Positions 27,875 through 37,913 of a stretch of 64,000 nucleotides of DNA are shown one piece after another (the stretch's first letter is position 1; the number at the start of each line of letters is the position of its first letter). The stretch covers positions 1 through 64,000 of the forward strand of contig CALCKW010000018.1 in NCBI GenBank assembly GCA_937965695.1, written 5' to 3'. Source of the DNA: an uncultured Granulosicoccaceae bacterium. GTDB taxonomy: Bacteria; Pseudomonadota; Gammaproteobacteria; CALCKW01. The notes beneath the pieces were generated by a model that was given only the letters and a program-made list of their open reading frames with translations, searched no databases and was not told the origin of the DNA. Position numbers and translations under genes: made by a program.

Positions 27875-29332
27875 CTAGCTAGATCGGTAGTTTGGCGGCT
27901 CTTTAGTGATGGCGACATCGTGTACGTGGCTCTCGCGCATACCAGCGCCAGTGATTCTGACAAAACCTGTCTGAGTTCGCATCGCCTCAATATCAGCGCA
28001 TCCGCAATATCCCATACTGGCACGAAGCCCACCCAACAGCTGATGAATCACACCGTTCATTGGCCCTTTATAAGGCACGCGACCTTCAACACCCTCAGGT
28101 ACAAGCTTCTCTGTAGCGCTACCACTTTGAAAATAACGATCGGATGACCCACGCTGCATCGCACCGACTGAACCCATACCGCGATAACTTTTATAGGAGC
28201 GCCCTTGCCAGAGTTCAACTTCTCCCGGTGCTTCTTCAACACCGGCGAACATGCTACCAACCATGACGCAACTAGCGCCGGTCGCTATTGCCTTAGATAG
28301 ATCACCGGAGTATCGGATACCACCGTCCGCGATAATTCCGACCCCTGTGTCACCGATGGCCTGTACGACGTTGTCGACGGCTGTTATTTGCGGGACACCG
28401 ACGCCGGCGACAATGCGAGTCGTGCAAATTGAGCCTGGTCCAATACCTACTTTTACACCGTCCGCACCGGCGTCAACCAATGCTCTGGCAGCGTCACCCG
28501 TGGCTATGTTGCCGCCGATAATATCAACCTGCGGGAAGCTCTTTTTGATCCAAGAGATTTTTTCCATGACGCCACGGCTGTGACCATGAGCCGTATCAAC
28601 AACAATGACATCAACACCTGCTTCGACCAGCGCTTCTACACGTTCTTCAGCGTCTGCTCCCGTACTTACAGCAGCACCAACAACCAAGCTTTGGTTTTCG
28701 TCTTTACAGGCATTGGGAAAGTCATGCGACTTTTGAATATCTTTGACGGTTACCATTCCGCGCAGAGCGAAATCGTCAGAGACAACTAGAACTTTCTCGA
28801 TCCTGTTTTGGTGCAGCTTTTCTTGTACCTCGGCACGGCTGGCACCTTCGCCGACGGTGACGAGTTTTTCACGCGGTGTCATCACTACAGAGACGGGCTC
28901 ATCCAGGCGTGTTTCAAACCGCAGGTCACGTTGTGTGACTATGCCGACCAGCCCTTCTCCGTCCACAACGGGCAACCCAGAGATTCTATGGCGTTTCGTG
29001 ATATCGAGCACTTCTTGCACAGTGGCATTAGGCGAGATGGTCAGCGGCTCTCGGATAACACCCGACTCAAATTTTTTGACCGCTCGCACTTCACGCGCCT
29101 GTAATTCAGGAGACATATTTTTGTGCACAATGCCTATACCGCCCTCTTGCGCAAGCGCAATCGCAAGGCGTGACTCGGTGACGGTATCCATGGCAGCTGA
29201 GGCCAAAGGAATGTTGAGCGAGATGCGACGGGTCAATCGTGTCTTCAGATCGACGTCCTTGGGCAGGACTTCCGAATGAGCGGGGACCAACAAGACGTCG
29301 TCAAAGGTGAGGGCCTCACTGATGATACGCAT
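27875..29332 (-). CDS. guaB: IMP dehydrogenase
   Basis: GuaB, 485 aa, oxidises IMP to XMP with NAD, the committed step to GMP. It starts [18 protein letters not shown], the universal N-terminus. Two CBS domains occupy about residues 90-205. The catalytic loop [15 protein letters not shown] carries the active cysteine near 303, and the flap GMGSVGAMQ is near 410. A longer in-frame start exists at 29452 but lies upstream of the candidate promoter. Confidence 0.97.
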   Translation of the reverse strand: MRIISEALTFDDVLLVPAHSEVLPKDVDLKTRLTRRISLNIPLASAAMDTVTESRLAIALAQEGGIGIVHKNMSPELQAREVRAVKKFESGVIREPLTISPNATVQEVLDITKRHRISGLPVVDGEGLVGIVTQRDLRFETRLDEPVSVVMTPREKLVTVGEGASRAEVQEKLHQNRIEKVLVVSDDFALRGMVTVKDIQKSHDFPNACKDENQSLVVGAAVSTGADAEERVEALVEAGVDVIVVDTAHGHSRGVMEKISWIKKSFPQVDIIGGNIATGDAARALVDAGADGVKVGIGPGSICTTRIVAGVGVPQITAVDNVVQAIGDTGVGIIADGGIRYSGDLSKAIATGASCVMVGSMFAGVEEAPGEVELWQGRSYKSYRGMGSVGAMQRGSSDRYFQSGSATEKLVPEGVEGRVPYKGPMNGVIHQLLGGLRASMGYCGCADIEAMRTQTGFVRITGAGMRESHVHDVAITKEPPNYRSS

Positions 29333-29406
29333 GGGCGTTTTACTGTCTCCAGAATGGTGTTTGCGGGGGACGACAATGAGCTCTTGCATAAAGGCTCTGC
29401 CGACAA

Positions 29407-29422
29407 AATAGAAGTATACCAG
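29407..29422 (-). promoter_or_regulatory. candidate guaB promoter (extended -10)
   Basis: On the minus strand CTGGTATACT gives an extended -10 (TGgTATACT; hexamer at 29413-29418). It would yield a leader of about 75 bases before guaB. A matching -35 at standard spacing is not clear. Confidence 0.45.
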
Positions 29423-29494
29423 TGCCGAGCATTTCAAGACAGCTCGCTGCATGTTTGTTTACGCACTTTAAAGCCGTGTTGCTAGATAACTTTT

Positions 29495-29522
29495 TTGCGG
29501 TCTTGCCCGCTTGCGATATAGT
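29495..29522 (+). promoter_or_regulatory. candidate sigma-70 promoter for xseA
   Basis: TTGCGG (29495-29500) and TATAGT (29517-29522) are separated by 16 bases. Transcription from here would start near 29529, which supports the GTG at 29556 as the xseA start. Confidence 0.55.
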
Positions 29523-29555
29523 GTCGGGCTTTATTTCAATTATCGAGTACTCGAC

Positions 29556-30938
29556 GTGCAGCGCGAAAGCTCTCTTCTTTTGGAACCTCAACGAGACGTG
29601 TTTAGCGTCAGTCGACTCAACCGTGAGGTTGGTGAACTTCTGGAGCTCACACTCGGCTGGGTATGGGTTGAGGGTGAATTGAGCAATTTATCCCGACCGG
29701 GATCGGGTCATCTCTATTTCTCTTTGAAAGATAATCGCGCCCAAGTGCGCTGCGCGCTGTTTAAACAAAAAGCCAAGCTGCTGCAAATCCCGTTAGAAAA
29801 TGGCCAACAAGTTCGGTTGCGCGCTCGCGTTTCTCTCTATCAACCCCGCGGTGATTACCAGCTTATTGTTGAGCATGTTGAAGACGCAGGTGCTGGTGCA
29901 CTTCAGCGCCAGTTCGAAGCAATAAAAGCCAAACTAAATGCAGAGGGCTTGTTTGCCGCAGAACTTAAGAAACCCTTACCAGCTACACCATCAACAATAG
30001 GGGTAATCACCTCTGCGTCTGGTGCCGCTGTACGCGATGTTGTACACGTTTTAGCTCGACGCTATCCGTTAGCAGACGTAGTGGTTTTTCCTACGCTGGT
30101 TCAAGGGCCACAGGCGCCTACAGCTGTCGCAAAAGCAATTGCTCGCGCAGATGGTTATGACCCTTGTGATGTTTTACTTCTGGTACGCGGCGGAGGCTCG
30201 CTCGAAGACTTGTGGGCTTTTAATGAAGAAATTGTTGCTCGCGCCATTGCAGCCTGCTCCCTGCCAATAGTCAGCGGTGTAGGCCATGAGGTCGACACCA
30301 CTATTGCGGATTACGTCGCTGATGCCAGAGCACCGACACCGTCCGCGGCGGCAGAACTTGTGAGCCCAGATGTAGCGTCGATGCGTCGAGGACTGGCGGC
30401 AATAGAAACACGACTGCACAATCATGGGCGGCGCTGGCAAATAGATTTACAACATCGTGTGGGCGCGCTATCCAGAAGACTCGAGCTTTGCCATCCGCAA
30501 CGCCAGCTGTTGCAGCAGCAACAACGGCTAGACAATGCGCAGACACGGTTGCACCATACGCTGGGCAATATGCAGCAGCGCAGTCGATCTCGAATGGTTC
30601 AATTGCAATCGCGACTAGCCCTGCAATCCCCTCAACAGTTGATAACAAGGCAACAACAACGTCACGAGAACTTAGCCCTTAGATTAGGTCGTGCGATGGA
30701 GGTAACTGTGGAAAGAGCATCACAGCAACTGAGTGGCAACAGTCGCGCACTCGACGCTGTAAGCCCGTTGGCTACTCTGGAACGTGGTTACTTGGTAGCG
30801 CGTCGACGAGGTGAGCTAATCACAAAGGCAGCGCAGCTCAATGTTGGCGACACCGTCGAGCTTTCCCTGCGTGATGGAAAGGCAATGACACGTGTTGAAC
30901 GATTAGAATCGTCTGCCCAAGTCGCTGACGATGACTAG
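29556..30938 (+). CDS. xseA: exodeoxyribonuclease VII large subunit
   Basis: XseA, about 460 aa, degrades single-stranded DNA with the small subunit XseB. The N-terminal OB-fold has VFSVSRLNREVGELLE and WVEGELSNLSRPGSGHLYFSLKD. The catalytic domain has GGGSLEDLWAFNEE and SGVGHEVDTTIADYVAD, followed by a long coiled-coil (about residues 270-390). GTG at 29556 is chosen because the promoter lies between it and the upstream in-frame start. No xseB is in the window. Confidence 0.95.
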   Translation: MQRESSLLLEPQRDVFSVSRLNREVGELLELTLGWVWVEGELSNLSRPGSGHLYFSLKDNRAQVRCALFKQKAKLLQIPLENGQQVRLRARVSLYQPRGDYQLIVEHVEDAGAGALQRQFEAIKAKLNAEGLFAAELKKPLPATPSTIGVITSASGAAVRDVVHVLARRYPLADVVVFPTLVQGPQAPTAVAKAIARADGYDPCDVLLLVRGGGSLEDLWAFNEEIVARAIAACSLPIVSGVGHEVDTTIADYVADARAPTPSAAAELVSPDVASMRRGLAAIETRLHNHGRRWQIDLQHRVGALSRRLELCHPQRQLLQQQQRLDNAQTRLHHTLGNMQQRSRSRMVQLQSRLALQSPQQLITRQQQRHENLALRLGRAMEVTVERASQQLSGNSRALDAVSPLATLERGYLVARRRGELITKAAQLNVGDTVELSLRDGKAMTRVERLESSAQVADDD

Positions 30939-30973
30939 AGCAAAAACGAGTGAGCCTCGAATTATGTTCGGCG

Positions 30974-31110
30974 AGTGACGTCGGCGTGAAAATATAGGAC
31001 CATCAAGATGCGAACCGACGGCAATAAAAGTGCTTTGGCTAGGGTCGCAACACGGTTCGGCAAAACAAGCGCGTCGATGGCACAAGTATGACTTGATATG
31101 AGGTGCCCTA
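30974..31110 (+). repeat. dispersed intergenic repeat, copy B (~137 bp)
   Basis: This is the second copy of the repeat at 15281-15420, in the same orientation, between xseA and the next plus-strand gene. The most conserved parts are the first 19 bases, ACGGCAATA near the middle, TTTGGCTAG, GCGCGTCGA and the last 30 bases. Confidence 0.72.
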
Positions 31111-31146
31111 GCATGCATATAGCGCAAACTAAATTAGGTATTGAGA

Positions 31147-31572
31147 ATGAGTCAATTTACAAAAATAGATGAAAACTTTGCTGTCTCAGCACAGATATCG
31201 ACAAGTGCGCTGGAGATAGCGGCTAAAGAAGGTTTTCACACCGTTATTTGCAACAGACCTGATGGTGAAGATGCCAACCAGCCAACGCATGACGAAATCG
31301 CCAAGAGTGCAACACGCGCTGGTCTAGCGTACCACGCGGTTCCATTTGATATGTACAGCCTGGATCGCGGCGTGATTGATGCTTTTGAGACCGCTGTGCA
31401 AAGCGCAAATGGCCCTGTATTAGCCTATTGCCGCAGCGGTACGCGGAGCACAATCGCGTGGTGTGTTTTACAACGTCGAGCTGGTTTACCGATGAGCGAT
31501 GTGCTGGCAGCTGCACAATCCGCAGGTTACGACTTGCACGCTCAAGCACCTTTGATTGAATCGCTAATTTAA
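31147..31572 (+). CDS. TIGR01244-type phosphatase/sulfurtransferase-like protein
   Basis: This 141-aa protein matches the small dual-specificity-phosphatase-like family (DUF442/TIGR01244) found alone or fused to beta-lactamase-like sulfur dioxygenases. The active-site P-loop is YCRSGTRST (CxxxGxR) near residue 97. GFHTVICNRPDGE near 32 is the other family block. ATG at 31147 is used; TTG at 31141 is an alternative. It is likely linked to sulfide/persulfide metabolism, but this is inference. Confidence 0.85.
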   Translation: MSQFTKIDENFAVSAQISTSALEIAAKEGFHTVICNRPDGEDANQPTHDEIAKSATRAGLAYHAVPFDMYSLDRGVIDAFETAVQSANGPVLAYCRSGTRSTIAWCVLQRRAGLPMSDVLAAAQSAGYDLHAQAPLIESLI

Positions 31573-31592
31573 GCGAATTTTCGCCCCTTTTT
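31573..31592 (+). terminator. weak terminator-like hairpin
   Basis: The short stem GCGAA/TTCGC is followed by CCCCTTTTT directly after the previous stop codon. The stem is only five pairs. Confidence 0.4.
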
Positions 31593-31749
31593 GACGGTTT
31601 TTAGCGTTCTATTATGTATAGAACTGAAATTTTTATCATCAAGCGTTGGGTAGTGTGCACCATCTAGCGCTTAATATTATGTTGCATCTATGTGACTAGA
31701 TGTGGTATTAAACCCTGCTTTTAAGAATGGATCCAAATAGACAAAAGCT

Positions 31750-32193
31750 ATGGCCAATTTAACGGAATCTAAAAAAAATAGTAGCGATGTAGCGGCATTC
31801 ACCCCGTATGAAGAAAAAGCGGGTGAGGAATACATGAACGCCGAGCAGTACGCTCACTTCAAAGCCATCTTGCTGGATTGGAAACGTCAGCTGATGGAAG
31901 AAGTAGACCGCACAGTCGGACATATGAAGGACGATGCGACCAACTTCCCCGATCCGAACGATCGAGCAACCCAGGAAGAAGAGTTTTCTCTTGAGCTGCG
32001 TACCCGAGATCGCGAGCGCAAGCTGATCAAAAAGATCGACGAATCCTTTCGCTTAATAGACAGCAAAGACTATGGTTTTTGCGAGAGCTGCGGTATTGAA
32101 ATTGGTATCAGGCGCCTTGAAGCACGCCCTACGGCCACCATGTGTATTGATTGCAAGACCATGGAAGAAATTCGCGAGCGACAGTCAGCGTAA
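31750..32193 (+). CDS. dksA: RNA polymerase-binding transcription factor DksA
   Basis: DksA, 147 aa, binds the RNA polymerase secondary channel and acts with ppGpp in the stringent response. The coiled-coil tip keeps the D-x-x-D-x-A motif (PDPNDRATQ near residue 73). The C-terminal zinc finger is FCESCG...MCIDC. It is followed by gluQ with 8 bases between, the standard gammaproteobacterial pair. Confidence 0.97.
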   Translation: MANLTESKKNSSDVAAFTPYEEKAGEEYMNAEQYAHFKAILLDWKRQLMEEVDRTVGHMKDDATNFPDPNDRATQEEEFSLELRTRDRERKLIKKIDESFRLIDSKDYGFCESCGIEIGIRRLEARPTATMCIDCKTMEEIRERQSA

Positions 32194-32201
32194 GTGATGT
32201 C

Positions 32202-33062
32202 GTGAGGGAATATGTTGGGCGCTTTGCGCCCTCTCCCTCAGGTCCGCTACACATGGGGTCTCTTGTGGCGGCACTGGCCAGCTACGTACAAGCTCGATCG
32301 CAACGAGGGCGTTGGCTCGTTCGCATTGAAGATATCGACCCTCCCCGAGAGATTGATGGCGCTGCTGCGGAAATACTGACGAGCTTGGCTGCGCACCATT
32401 TGCATCATGATGGCGCAGTGCTGTATCAGTCACAGCAAACACCCCTTTACGAAAGCGCACTGCAAGGCCTGCGCCTCGCGAACCGTCTTTATGCATGCAG
32501 GTGTACGCGCGCGCAACTGCGGGTGTCAGCAAACCAGCTTGGGAGAAGTGTGTACCCAGGCACTTGCCAGTTGGCAGAGCACGATGAGTTTGGCAATGCC
32601 ATTCGATTGAAGCTTTCGGACCCATGTCGACATGTATTCACCGACCAAGTGCTTGGTGAACAACGCGAAAACCTTAGAGAGACCACGGGTGATTTTATTT
32701 TACGACGTCGCGACGGGCTCTATGCTTATCAACTCGCGGTTGTTGTAGACGATGCCGCTCAAGGTGTTAGCCAAGTAGTCCGGGGTGCCGATCTACTGGA
32801 TAACACGGTTCGTCAAATTCACTTGCAGCAAGCATTGCACTTAGAACAGCCAAGTTACGTGCATATTCCGCTTTTACTGGATCAAAATGGCAATAAACTA
32901 AGCAAGCAAAATCATGCACCAGCGTTGAATTTGAACCGTCCTTTAGACAACTTGCAACAGGCTTGGAAGTCTCTGGGTCAACCTCCCGTTGAGTCCTCCA
33001 AAAACTGCGTTGATTTTTTAGATCGAGCGATTCGGATCTGGGATTTACGCAACGTTGCTTAA
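32202..33062 (+). CDS. gluQ: glutamyl-Q tRNA(Asp) synthetase
   Basis: GluQ-RS, 286 aa, attaches glutamate to queuosine in tRNA(Asp). It is a truncated GluRS catalytic core without an anticodon-binding domain. It has RFAPSPSGPLHMGSL (HIGH-like) at the N-terminus and KLSKQ (KMSKS-like) near 240. A zinc site is CRCT...YPGTC near residues 100-125. GTG at 32202 is the first in-frame start after the dksA stop. Confidence 0.95.
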   Translation: MREYVGRFAPSPSGPLHMGSLVAALASYVQARSQRGRWLVRIEDIDPPREIDGAAAEILTSLAAHHLHHDGAVLYQSQQTPLYESALQGLRLANRLYACRCTRAQLRVSANQLGRSVYPGTCQLAEHDEFGNAIRLKLSDPCRHVFTDQVLGEQRENLRETTGDFILRRRDGLYAYQLAVVVDDAAQGVSQVVRGADLLDNTVRQIHLQQALHLEQPSYVHIPLLLDQNGNKLSKQNHAPALNLNRPLDNLQQAWKSLGQPPVESSKNCVDFLDRAIRIWDLRNVA

Positions 33063-33198
33063 CGTTTGTTATTTGTCTTTAAGACTTAAAAAGCGCATTC
33101 CATTCTTCTCTCAAAGCATCTTGAGCTTGCCGCACTGAACTAAATACGTTACCTTTTGTAACGAAATAACGCCTAGCGAAGCTTGAAAACGAGAAACA

Positions 33199-33402
33199 AT
33201 GAGCCAAACCCCTAAAACTGGCGATCCAAGACCCCCTCTGGATAAAGTCGTGATATTGCTGTTGTTGGCTGCCTTATTATTTGCTTCTCCTTTGTTCGAT
33301 TGGCTCATCCGCGAACGTCCAGCTTGGTACACGCCTTTTGTTCTTTGGGCAGGTTTGATCGCTGCAATTTACGCGGCGAATCGTGGTGATAGCGGCACAT
33401 GA
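33199..33402 (+). CDS. small membrane protein upstream of sensor kinase (CbrX-like)
   Basis: This 67-aa protein has two hydrophobic helices (VVILLLLAALLFASPLF; FVLWAGLIAAIYAA). It overlaps the sensor kinase start by four bases (ATGA). Family knowledge: in Pseudomonas a small hydrophobic ORF, cbrX, sits in this position and its translation is coupled to cbrA. Solute:sodium symporters also often have small hydrophobic partners. The sequence itself does not prove homology to CbrX. Confidence 0.75.
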   Translation: MSQTPKTGDPRPPLDKVVILLLLAALLFASPLFDWLIRERPAWYTPFVLWAGLIAAIYAANRGDSGT

Positions 33403-36353
33403 GCGCCTGGATTGTCCTGTTTGCCTCGCTGAGCTACTTAGCGCTTTTGTTCCTTTTAGCATGGCTAGCTGAGCGAGGAACAATACCGCTGTCCGTTGCT
33501 AGGCATCCCATCACATACACCCTTTCTTTGGGAGTTTACGCAACCAGTTGGTCCTACTACGGCAGTGTTGGATTAGCGCAGGGCGGTGGGTTTTTATACC
33601 TCACCATTTATTTAGGTCTGACGGTCGCAATGGCTATGACCCCGGTTTTGCTGCAGCCCATACTGCGATTGGTCAGAGATTATCAACTGAGTTCACTGGC
33701 GGACTTGTTTGCTTTTCGCTACCGCAAAAACAGGGTTGGCGCATGGGTTACCGCCGCGATGTTACTGGGGTCTATCCCTTATCTATCGCTACAAATCCGA
33801 GCCGCTACCCAATCTGTGCAGATGCTCACTGCTGACATCGCTCTGGACACCCTAGCCGCGGCATTTTGTATCGTATTAACCATTTTTGCTGTTTTGTTTG
33901 GCGCCCGCCACCTCACCCCTCGCGACCAGCACGAAGGTCTAGTAGTAGCCATTGCTTTTGAGTCTGCTGTGAAGTTGTTGGCTTTGTTGAGTGTGGGTGC
34001 TTTTGCCATATACGGCGTTTTCGGTGGTTACGGCGGCATGGAGCAATGGCTTGAAAAAACACCTGAAGCACTGGATGCGTTATACGAGCCCGTTCAAGAA
34101 GGTCCGTGGCTGAGTTTAATGGTGTTGTCTTTTTGTGCTGCATTCTTGCTGCCAAGGCAATTTCATATGATGTTTACTGAGAACCACAGCTCCCGATCGT
34201 TGCGCATTGCTTCATGGGCCTTTCCGCTTTATCTGCTGCTACTCAATTTGCCCATTATTCCCATTTTGTGGGCGGGACAGAATATCGCACCTGGCATGTC
34301 TGCTGATCTCTACGTCATGGCAGTGTCACTGGCAGCAGAAAACCCTTGGCTGTCTTTGTTCGCGCTAATAGGTGGTATGTCAGCGGCGAGCGCCATGATG
34401 ATCGTCGCCACACTGTCTTTATCTTCGATGGTGTTAAATCACTGGTTGGCACCCGCCGGTATGACAGCGCCGCAAGCACAAGATAATTTCTATCGTGCAT
34501 TACTTTGGAGTAAGCGCGTTTCAATATTTTTTATTATCCTTTGTGCCTATGGGTTTTATTTAGTCATTGAAGATAACGCAGGGTTGGCACAAATGGGGCT
34601 GATCTCATTTGTGGCCGTCGCTCAATTATTGCCTGGAATGATAGGCCTATTGTTTTGGCAACGCGCAAATAGCGATGGGTTCCTGCTGGGACTCGTGGGT
34701 GGCTTTGCCATGTGGTTTGTCATATTGATCGTGCCGCTGCTGGTCAACTCTGACATCCTCAACCAGCAGATCGATCTACGCGCTATATTTGGTGGCGAAG
34801 GAAGCGATATCTGGACAGTTGCCACCTTTTGGACTTTGACGGTCAATTCTCTGCTGATGATACTGGGTTCTTATGCCACAAGAGCCTCAGCTGAGGAAAC
34901 AGAGGCTGCAGAGCTGTGTATTCACCAAGCGGCCCGCCCGCTTACGGGTACTGTACTTGCGCTATCTCCGCACCAATTTACGCAGCAACTAGAACAAGTC
35001 ATGGGCCCGTCGGCCGCCGAAAAAGAAGTGCGAAGTGCATTGGCCGAAATGCAGTTAGACTGGCAAGAATCTCGTCCCACAGAACTACGCCTGTTACGTG
35101 AACGCATAGAACTAAATTTGTCTGGTCTACTTGGGCCCACACTTGCACGTTTAATCGTCAATGACAGATTGCAGCTTCATGTTGAAACTCATGCCGCCCT
35201 CTCTGATAGTTTTAAACGACTCGAAATGCGGCTTGAGAATTCGCGCAATCGTCTGCGCGGAGCTGAGCGAGAACTCGATGAGATGCGTCGCTACCATCGA
35301 GACGTCCTCCAAGAGCTGCCTATTGGAGTTTGTTCCTTGGATACCAATGGAACAATCGTCATATGGAATATCACCATGACAAGTATCTCGGGGATTCCTT
35401 CAGCTGCAGCTCTGGGTCGCGCTGTTGATACCTTAGAAGCACCCTGGGGTCGCCTGCTAAACGATTTTGCCAGTACCGACACCGGTCATCTGTTCAAACA
35501 GCGTGTTCATCGGGACAGTAAAACCCACAGTTACAATTTTCATAAATCCAGTATCGAAACCAGTGCTGCAATGCCAGAAGCGCGAAACGGACTCGTCATT
35601 CTAGTGGAAGATCGCACAGATGTTGACCTGCTTGAAGCCGAGCTAGCGCATACGGAAAGGCTTGCTTCAATCGGTCGTTTTGCGGCCGGTGTGGCCCACG
35701 AAATTGGCAACCCCTTGACTGGGATTGATAGTTTGGCACAGAACCTAGCCTACGAAAGCGATGCAGAAATTGTGATATCGACCGGGGATAATATTGTTAA
35801 GCAGACTCGGCGAATTAATGAAATTGTAAAATCACTACTCGCATTTTCTCGACGAGAGATCAGCAGTGAAGCTCATCGAAGCAACTTCGCGCTGCACTTA
35901 TGCATAAATGAAGCACTTGAACTGATAAAGCTTGATCCCGCGACGCGTCCCATCAACTTGAGCCGTGAGTGTTCCAGTGATTTATTTATAAATGCTGACC
36001 GACAGAAAATATTGCAAATGATTGTCAACTTGCTTAGTAACGCCTGTGCCGCGAGTGATGCCGGTAGTGACGTGAAAGTCATTGCTTACTTGGTTGAAGA
36101 CAATTGCATCATCGAAGTGACTGACCAAGGAGCTGGTATAGACACACTGGCGCGCGGATCTATTTTCGAACCCTTCTATACGACAAAAGCCGTGGGGCAA
36201 GGAACTGGTCTCGGTTTGTCTCTGGTGCATTCAATCGTGGAAGAACACGCGGGCCGTATCAATGTGGAAAGCACACCGGGTGTAGGCAGTTGCTTTCGAA
36301 TCACCCTTCCTAAATCTACGACAGAGCCTCCCATGGAGAATTTCCGCGCATGA
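33399..36353 (+). CDS. cbrA: sensor histidine kinase fused to a sodium/solute symporter domain (CbrA-like)
   Basis: This 984-aa protein begins with a sodium:solute-symporter-type region of about 13 membrane segments (residues 1-500). A linker and a PAS-like domain follow (about 630-745). The kinase core has H-box GVAHEIGNPLTGI near 768, N-box NLLSNACAAS and G-boxes DQGAGID and GTGLGLSL. In pseudomonads CbrA with CbrB controls use of carbon and nitrogen sources, and dksA-gluQ precede it there too. It overlaps the regulator gene by four bases. The ligand is unknown. Confidence 0.92.
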   Translation: MSAWIVLFASLSYLALLFLLAWLAERGTIPLSVARHPITYTLSLGVYATSWSYYGSVGLAQGGGFLYLTIYLGLTVAMAMTPVLLQPILRLVRDYQLSSLADLFAFRYRKNRVGAWVTAAMLLGSIPYLSLQIRAATQSVQMLTADIALDTLAAAFCIVLTIFAVLFGARHLTPRDQHEGLVVAIAFESAVKLLALLSVGAFAIYGVFGGYGGMEQWLEKTPEALDALYEPVQEGPWLSLMVLSFCAAFLLPRQFHMMFTENHSSRSLRIASWAFPLYLLLLNLPIIPILWAGQNIAPGMSADLYVMAVSLAAENPWLSLFALIGGMSAASAMMIVATLSLSSMVLNHWLAPAGMTAPQAQDNFYRALLWSKRVSIFFIILCAYGFYLVIEDNAGLAQMGLISFVAVAQLLPGMIGLLFWQRANSDGFLLGLVGGFAMWFVILIVPLLVNSDILNQQIDLRAIFGGEGSDIWTVATFWTLTVNSLLMILGSYATRASAEETEAAELCIHQAARPLTGTVLALSPHQFTQQLEQVMGPSAAEKEVRSALAEMQLDWQESRPTELRLLRERIELNLSGLLGPTLARLIVNDRLQLHVETHAALSDSFKRLEMRLENSRNRLRGAERELDEMRRYHRDVLQELPIGVCSLDTNGTIVIWNITMTSISGIPSAAALGRAVDTLEAPWGRLLNDFASTDTGHLFKQRVHRDSKTHSYNFHKSSIETSAAMPEARNGLVILVEDRTDVDLLEAELAHTERLASIGRFAAGVAHEIGNPLTGIDSLAQNLAYESDAEIVISTGDNIVKQTRRINEIVKSLLAFSRREISSEAHRSNFALHLCINEALELIKLDPATRPINLSRECSSDLFINADRQKILQMIVNLLSNACAASDAGSDVKVIAYLVEDNCIIEVTDQGAGIDTLARGSIFEPFYTTKAVGQGTGLGLSLVHSIVEEHAGRINVESTPGVGSCFRITLPKSTTEPPMENFRA

Positions 36354-37687
36354 GCAGATTGCTACTCATTGACGACGAAGATGTCATTCGTCTGTCACTT
36401 CGACGCGTGTTTGAACGCGCCGGGCACGATGTTGAGGAGGCGAACTCTGTAGAGCAGGCGACGGCTTTAGCTCTCGACAGTTTCGATATAATTGTCAGCG
36501 ATCTACGCTTACCTGGAGAACCGGGCACTGCAATTATCAGTCATGTAGAGCAAGTCCCCGTCATTATCATGACGAGCTACGCGAGTGTTCGTTCCGCTGT
36601 AGAGGCCATGAAAAATGGCGCGGTCGACTATATCAGCAAGCCGTTTGATCACGAAGAAATGTTGTTGATGATAGAGCGCTGCCTAAAACGCAATCAGCTC
36701 AATCGCCAAAATGCAGCACTTAAAAATGACTTGCAGCGTGCTTTTCCAAGCGCAGGGATGATCGGCGAATGTCGAGCAATGAGTGCTGTATTTGAAAGAA
36801 TTGCCAAGGTTGCCCCTGTATCAATGCCAGTGCTAATCACTGGTGAGCCGGGAACAGGCAAAGAATTGGTAGCCCGAGCAATCCATGATTCAAGTGCACG
36901 CAGTGATGGGCCCTTTATTGTGGTCAACTGTGGTGCGATTCTAGACGGATCAATCGAGGCGGAGCTTTTTGGCCATGAACGAGGTGCCGTCGTCGGCAGT
37001 GATTCAAGAAGAAAAGGTCTTGCGGATGCCGCACACGGTGGCACGCTTTACCTTAGCCACCTTTGTGAACTCAATGAAACAGCGCAGGCACGATTGCAGC
37101 GTTTACTCGAACACGGGGAGGTCCGTGCTCTTGGGTCGAGTCATGCGCGAAGAGTAGACGTGCGGTTAATCGTATCTTGTCAAAAAAACCTTGCTGCTCT
37201 GACGGAGAATGGAGAATTTCGAGAAGATCTCTACTTGGGATTGCGAAGCCTAGAGATTCCCCTGCCCGCTTTACGTGACCGTGAAAATGACGTTCTGGCA
37301 CTGGCGGAGCACGCGTTAAAAAGAGCACGAAAAAAACTGAGTACTGAAATCGAAGGTTTTAACGAGCGCGCGCAAACTGCTATGCAAAAGCACCATTGGC
37401 CCGGAAATGTTCGCGAACTCATGAACGCCGTTGAACGCGCAGTAATATTGTCTGACGACCCTTATATCGATGCGGGCATGCTGGGTATTTCGACAGAGCC
37501 AGACCCACAGGCCCCGCAAGCACCTCTTGCCGCCAGCCTCAGTTTGGATGAGTATTTTCGATTTTTTGTGGTCACCAACCAAACCCATATGAATGAAACG
37601 GAGCTGGCCGCACGGTTAGGGATTAGTCGAAAAGCCCTTTGGGAAAGGCGGCAAAAAATGGACATTCCACGGCACACAGCAAAGTAA
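36350..37687 (+). CDS. cbrB: CbrB-like response regulator with degenerate sigma-54 activator domain
   Basis: This 445-aa protein has a receiver with phosphoacceptor D51, an AAA+ domain and a Fis-type HTH (ELAARLGISRKALWERRQ). Walker A GEPGTGKE is intact. The sigma-54 contact loop GAFTGA reads GAVVGS (212-217). Walker B, normally LFLDE, reads LYLSH, replacing both acidic residues (S236, H237). The second arginine-finger site in FREDLYYRL reads FREDLYLGL. It therefore probably cannot hydrolyse ATP or remodel sigma-54 holoenzyme, and may act as a plain DNA-binding regulator. It is coupled to cbrA and precedes acs. Confidence 0.9.
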   Translation: MSRLLLIDDEDVIRLSLRRVFERAGHDVEEANSVEQATALALDSFDIIVSDLRLPGEPGTAIISHVEQVPVIIMTSYASVRSAVEAMKNGAVDYISKPFDHEEMLLMIERCLKRNQLNRQNAALKNDLQRAFPSAGMIGECRAMSAVFERIAKVAPVSMPVLITGEPGTGKELVARAIHDSSARSDGPFIVVNCGAILDGSIEAELFGHERGAVVGSDSRRKGLADAAHGGTLYLSHLCELNETAQARLQRLLEHGEVRALGSSHARRVDVRLIVSCQKNLAALTENGEFREDLYLGLRSLEIPLPALRDRENDVLALAEHALKRARKKLSTEIEGFNERAQTAMQKHHWPGNVRELMNAVERAVILSDDPYIDAGMLGISTEPDPQAPQAPLAASLSLDEYFRFFVVTNQTHMNETELAARLGISRKALWERRQKMDIPRHTAK

Positions 37688-37913
37688 CTATCTGACTTTG
37701 CCATAATTGGGAGAAAAGCGTCCCTCGCAGTTGTTTTGTTACCTTTTTTCTCAAATAGTGAAAGATTTATTTGACAATACACTAGTGAGTAGAGCTTCAG
37801 GCTAGTCTCAATCTCGCTATACTATTGATTATAAAAGATATAATTATCAGACTATGACTTATCACCATTGCGGTGAATAATAGTGCCGTTGCTCTCGTGA
37901 TGGCAGATTTAGC

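Noticed and set aside
32185..32625. Long antisense frame opposite gluQ
   Set aside because: Shadow of the gluQ gene; no domain or ribosome site, and gluQ is conserved in full.
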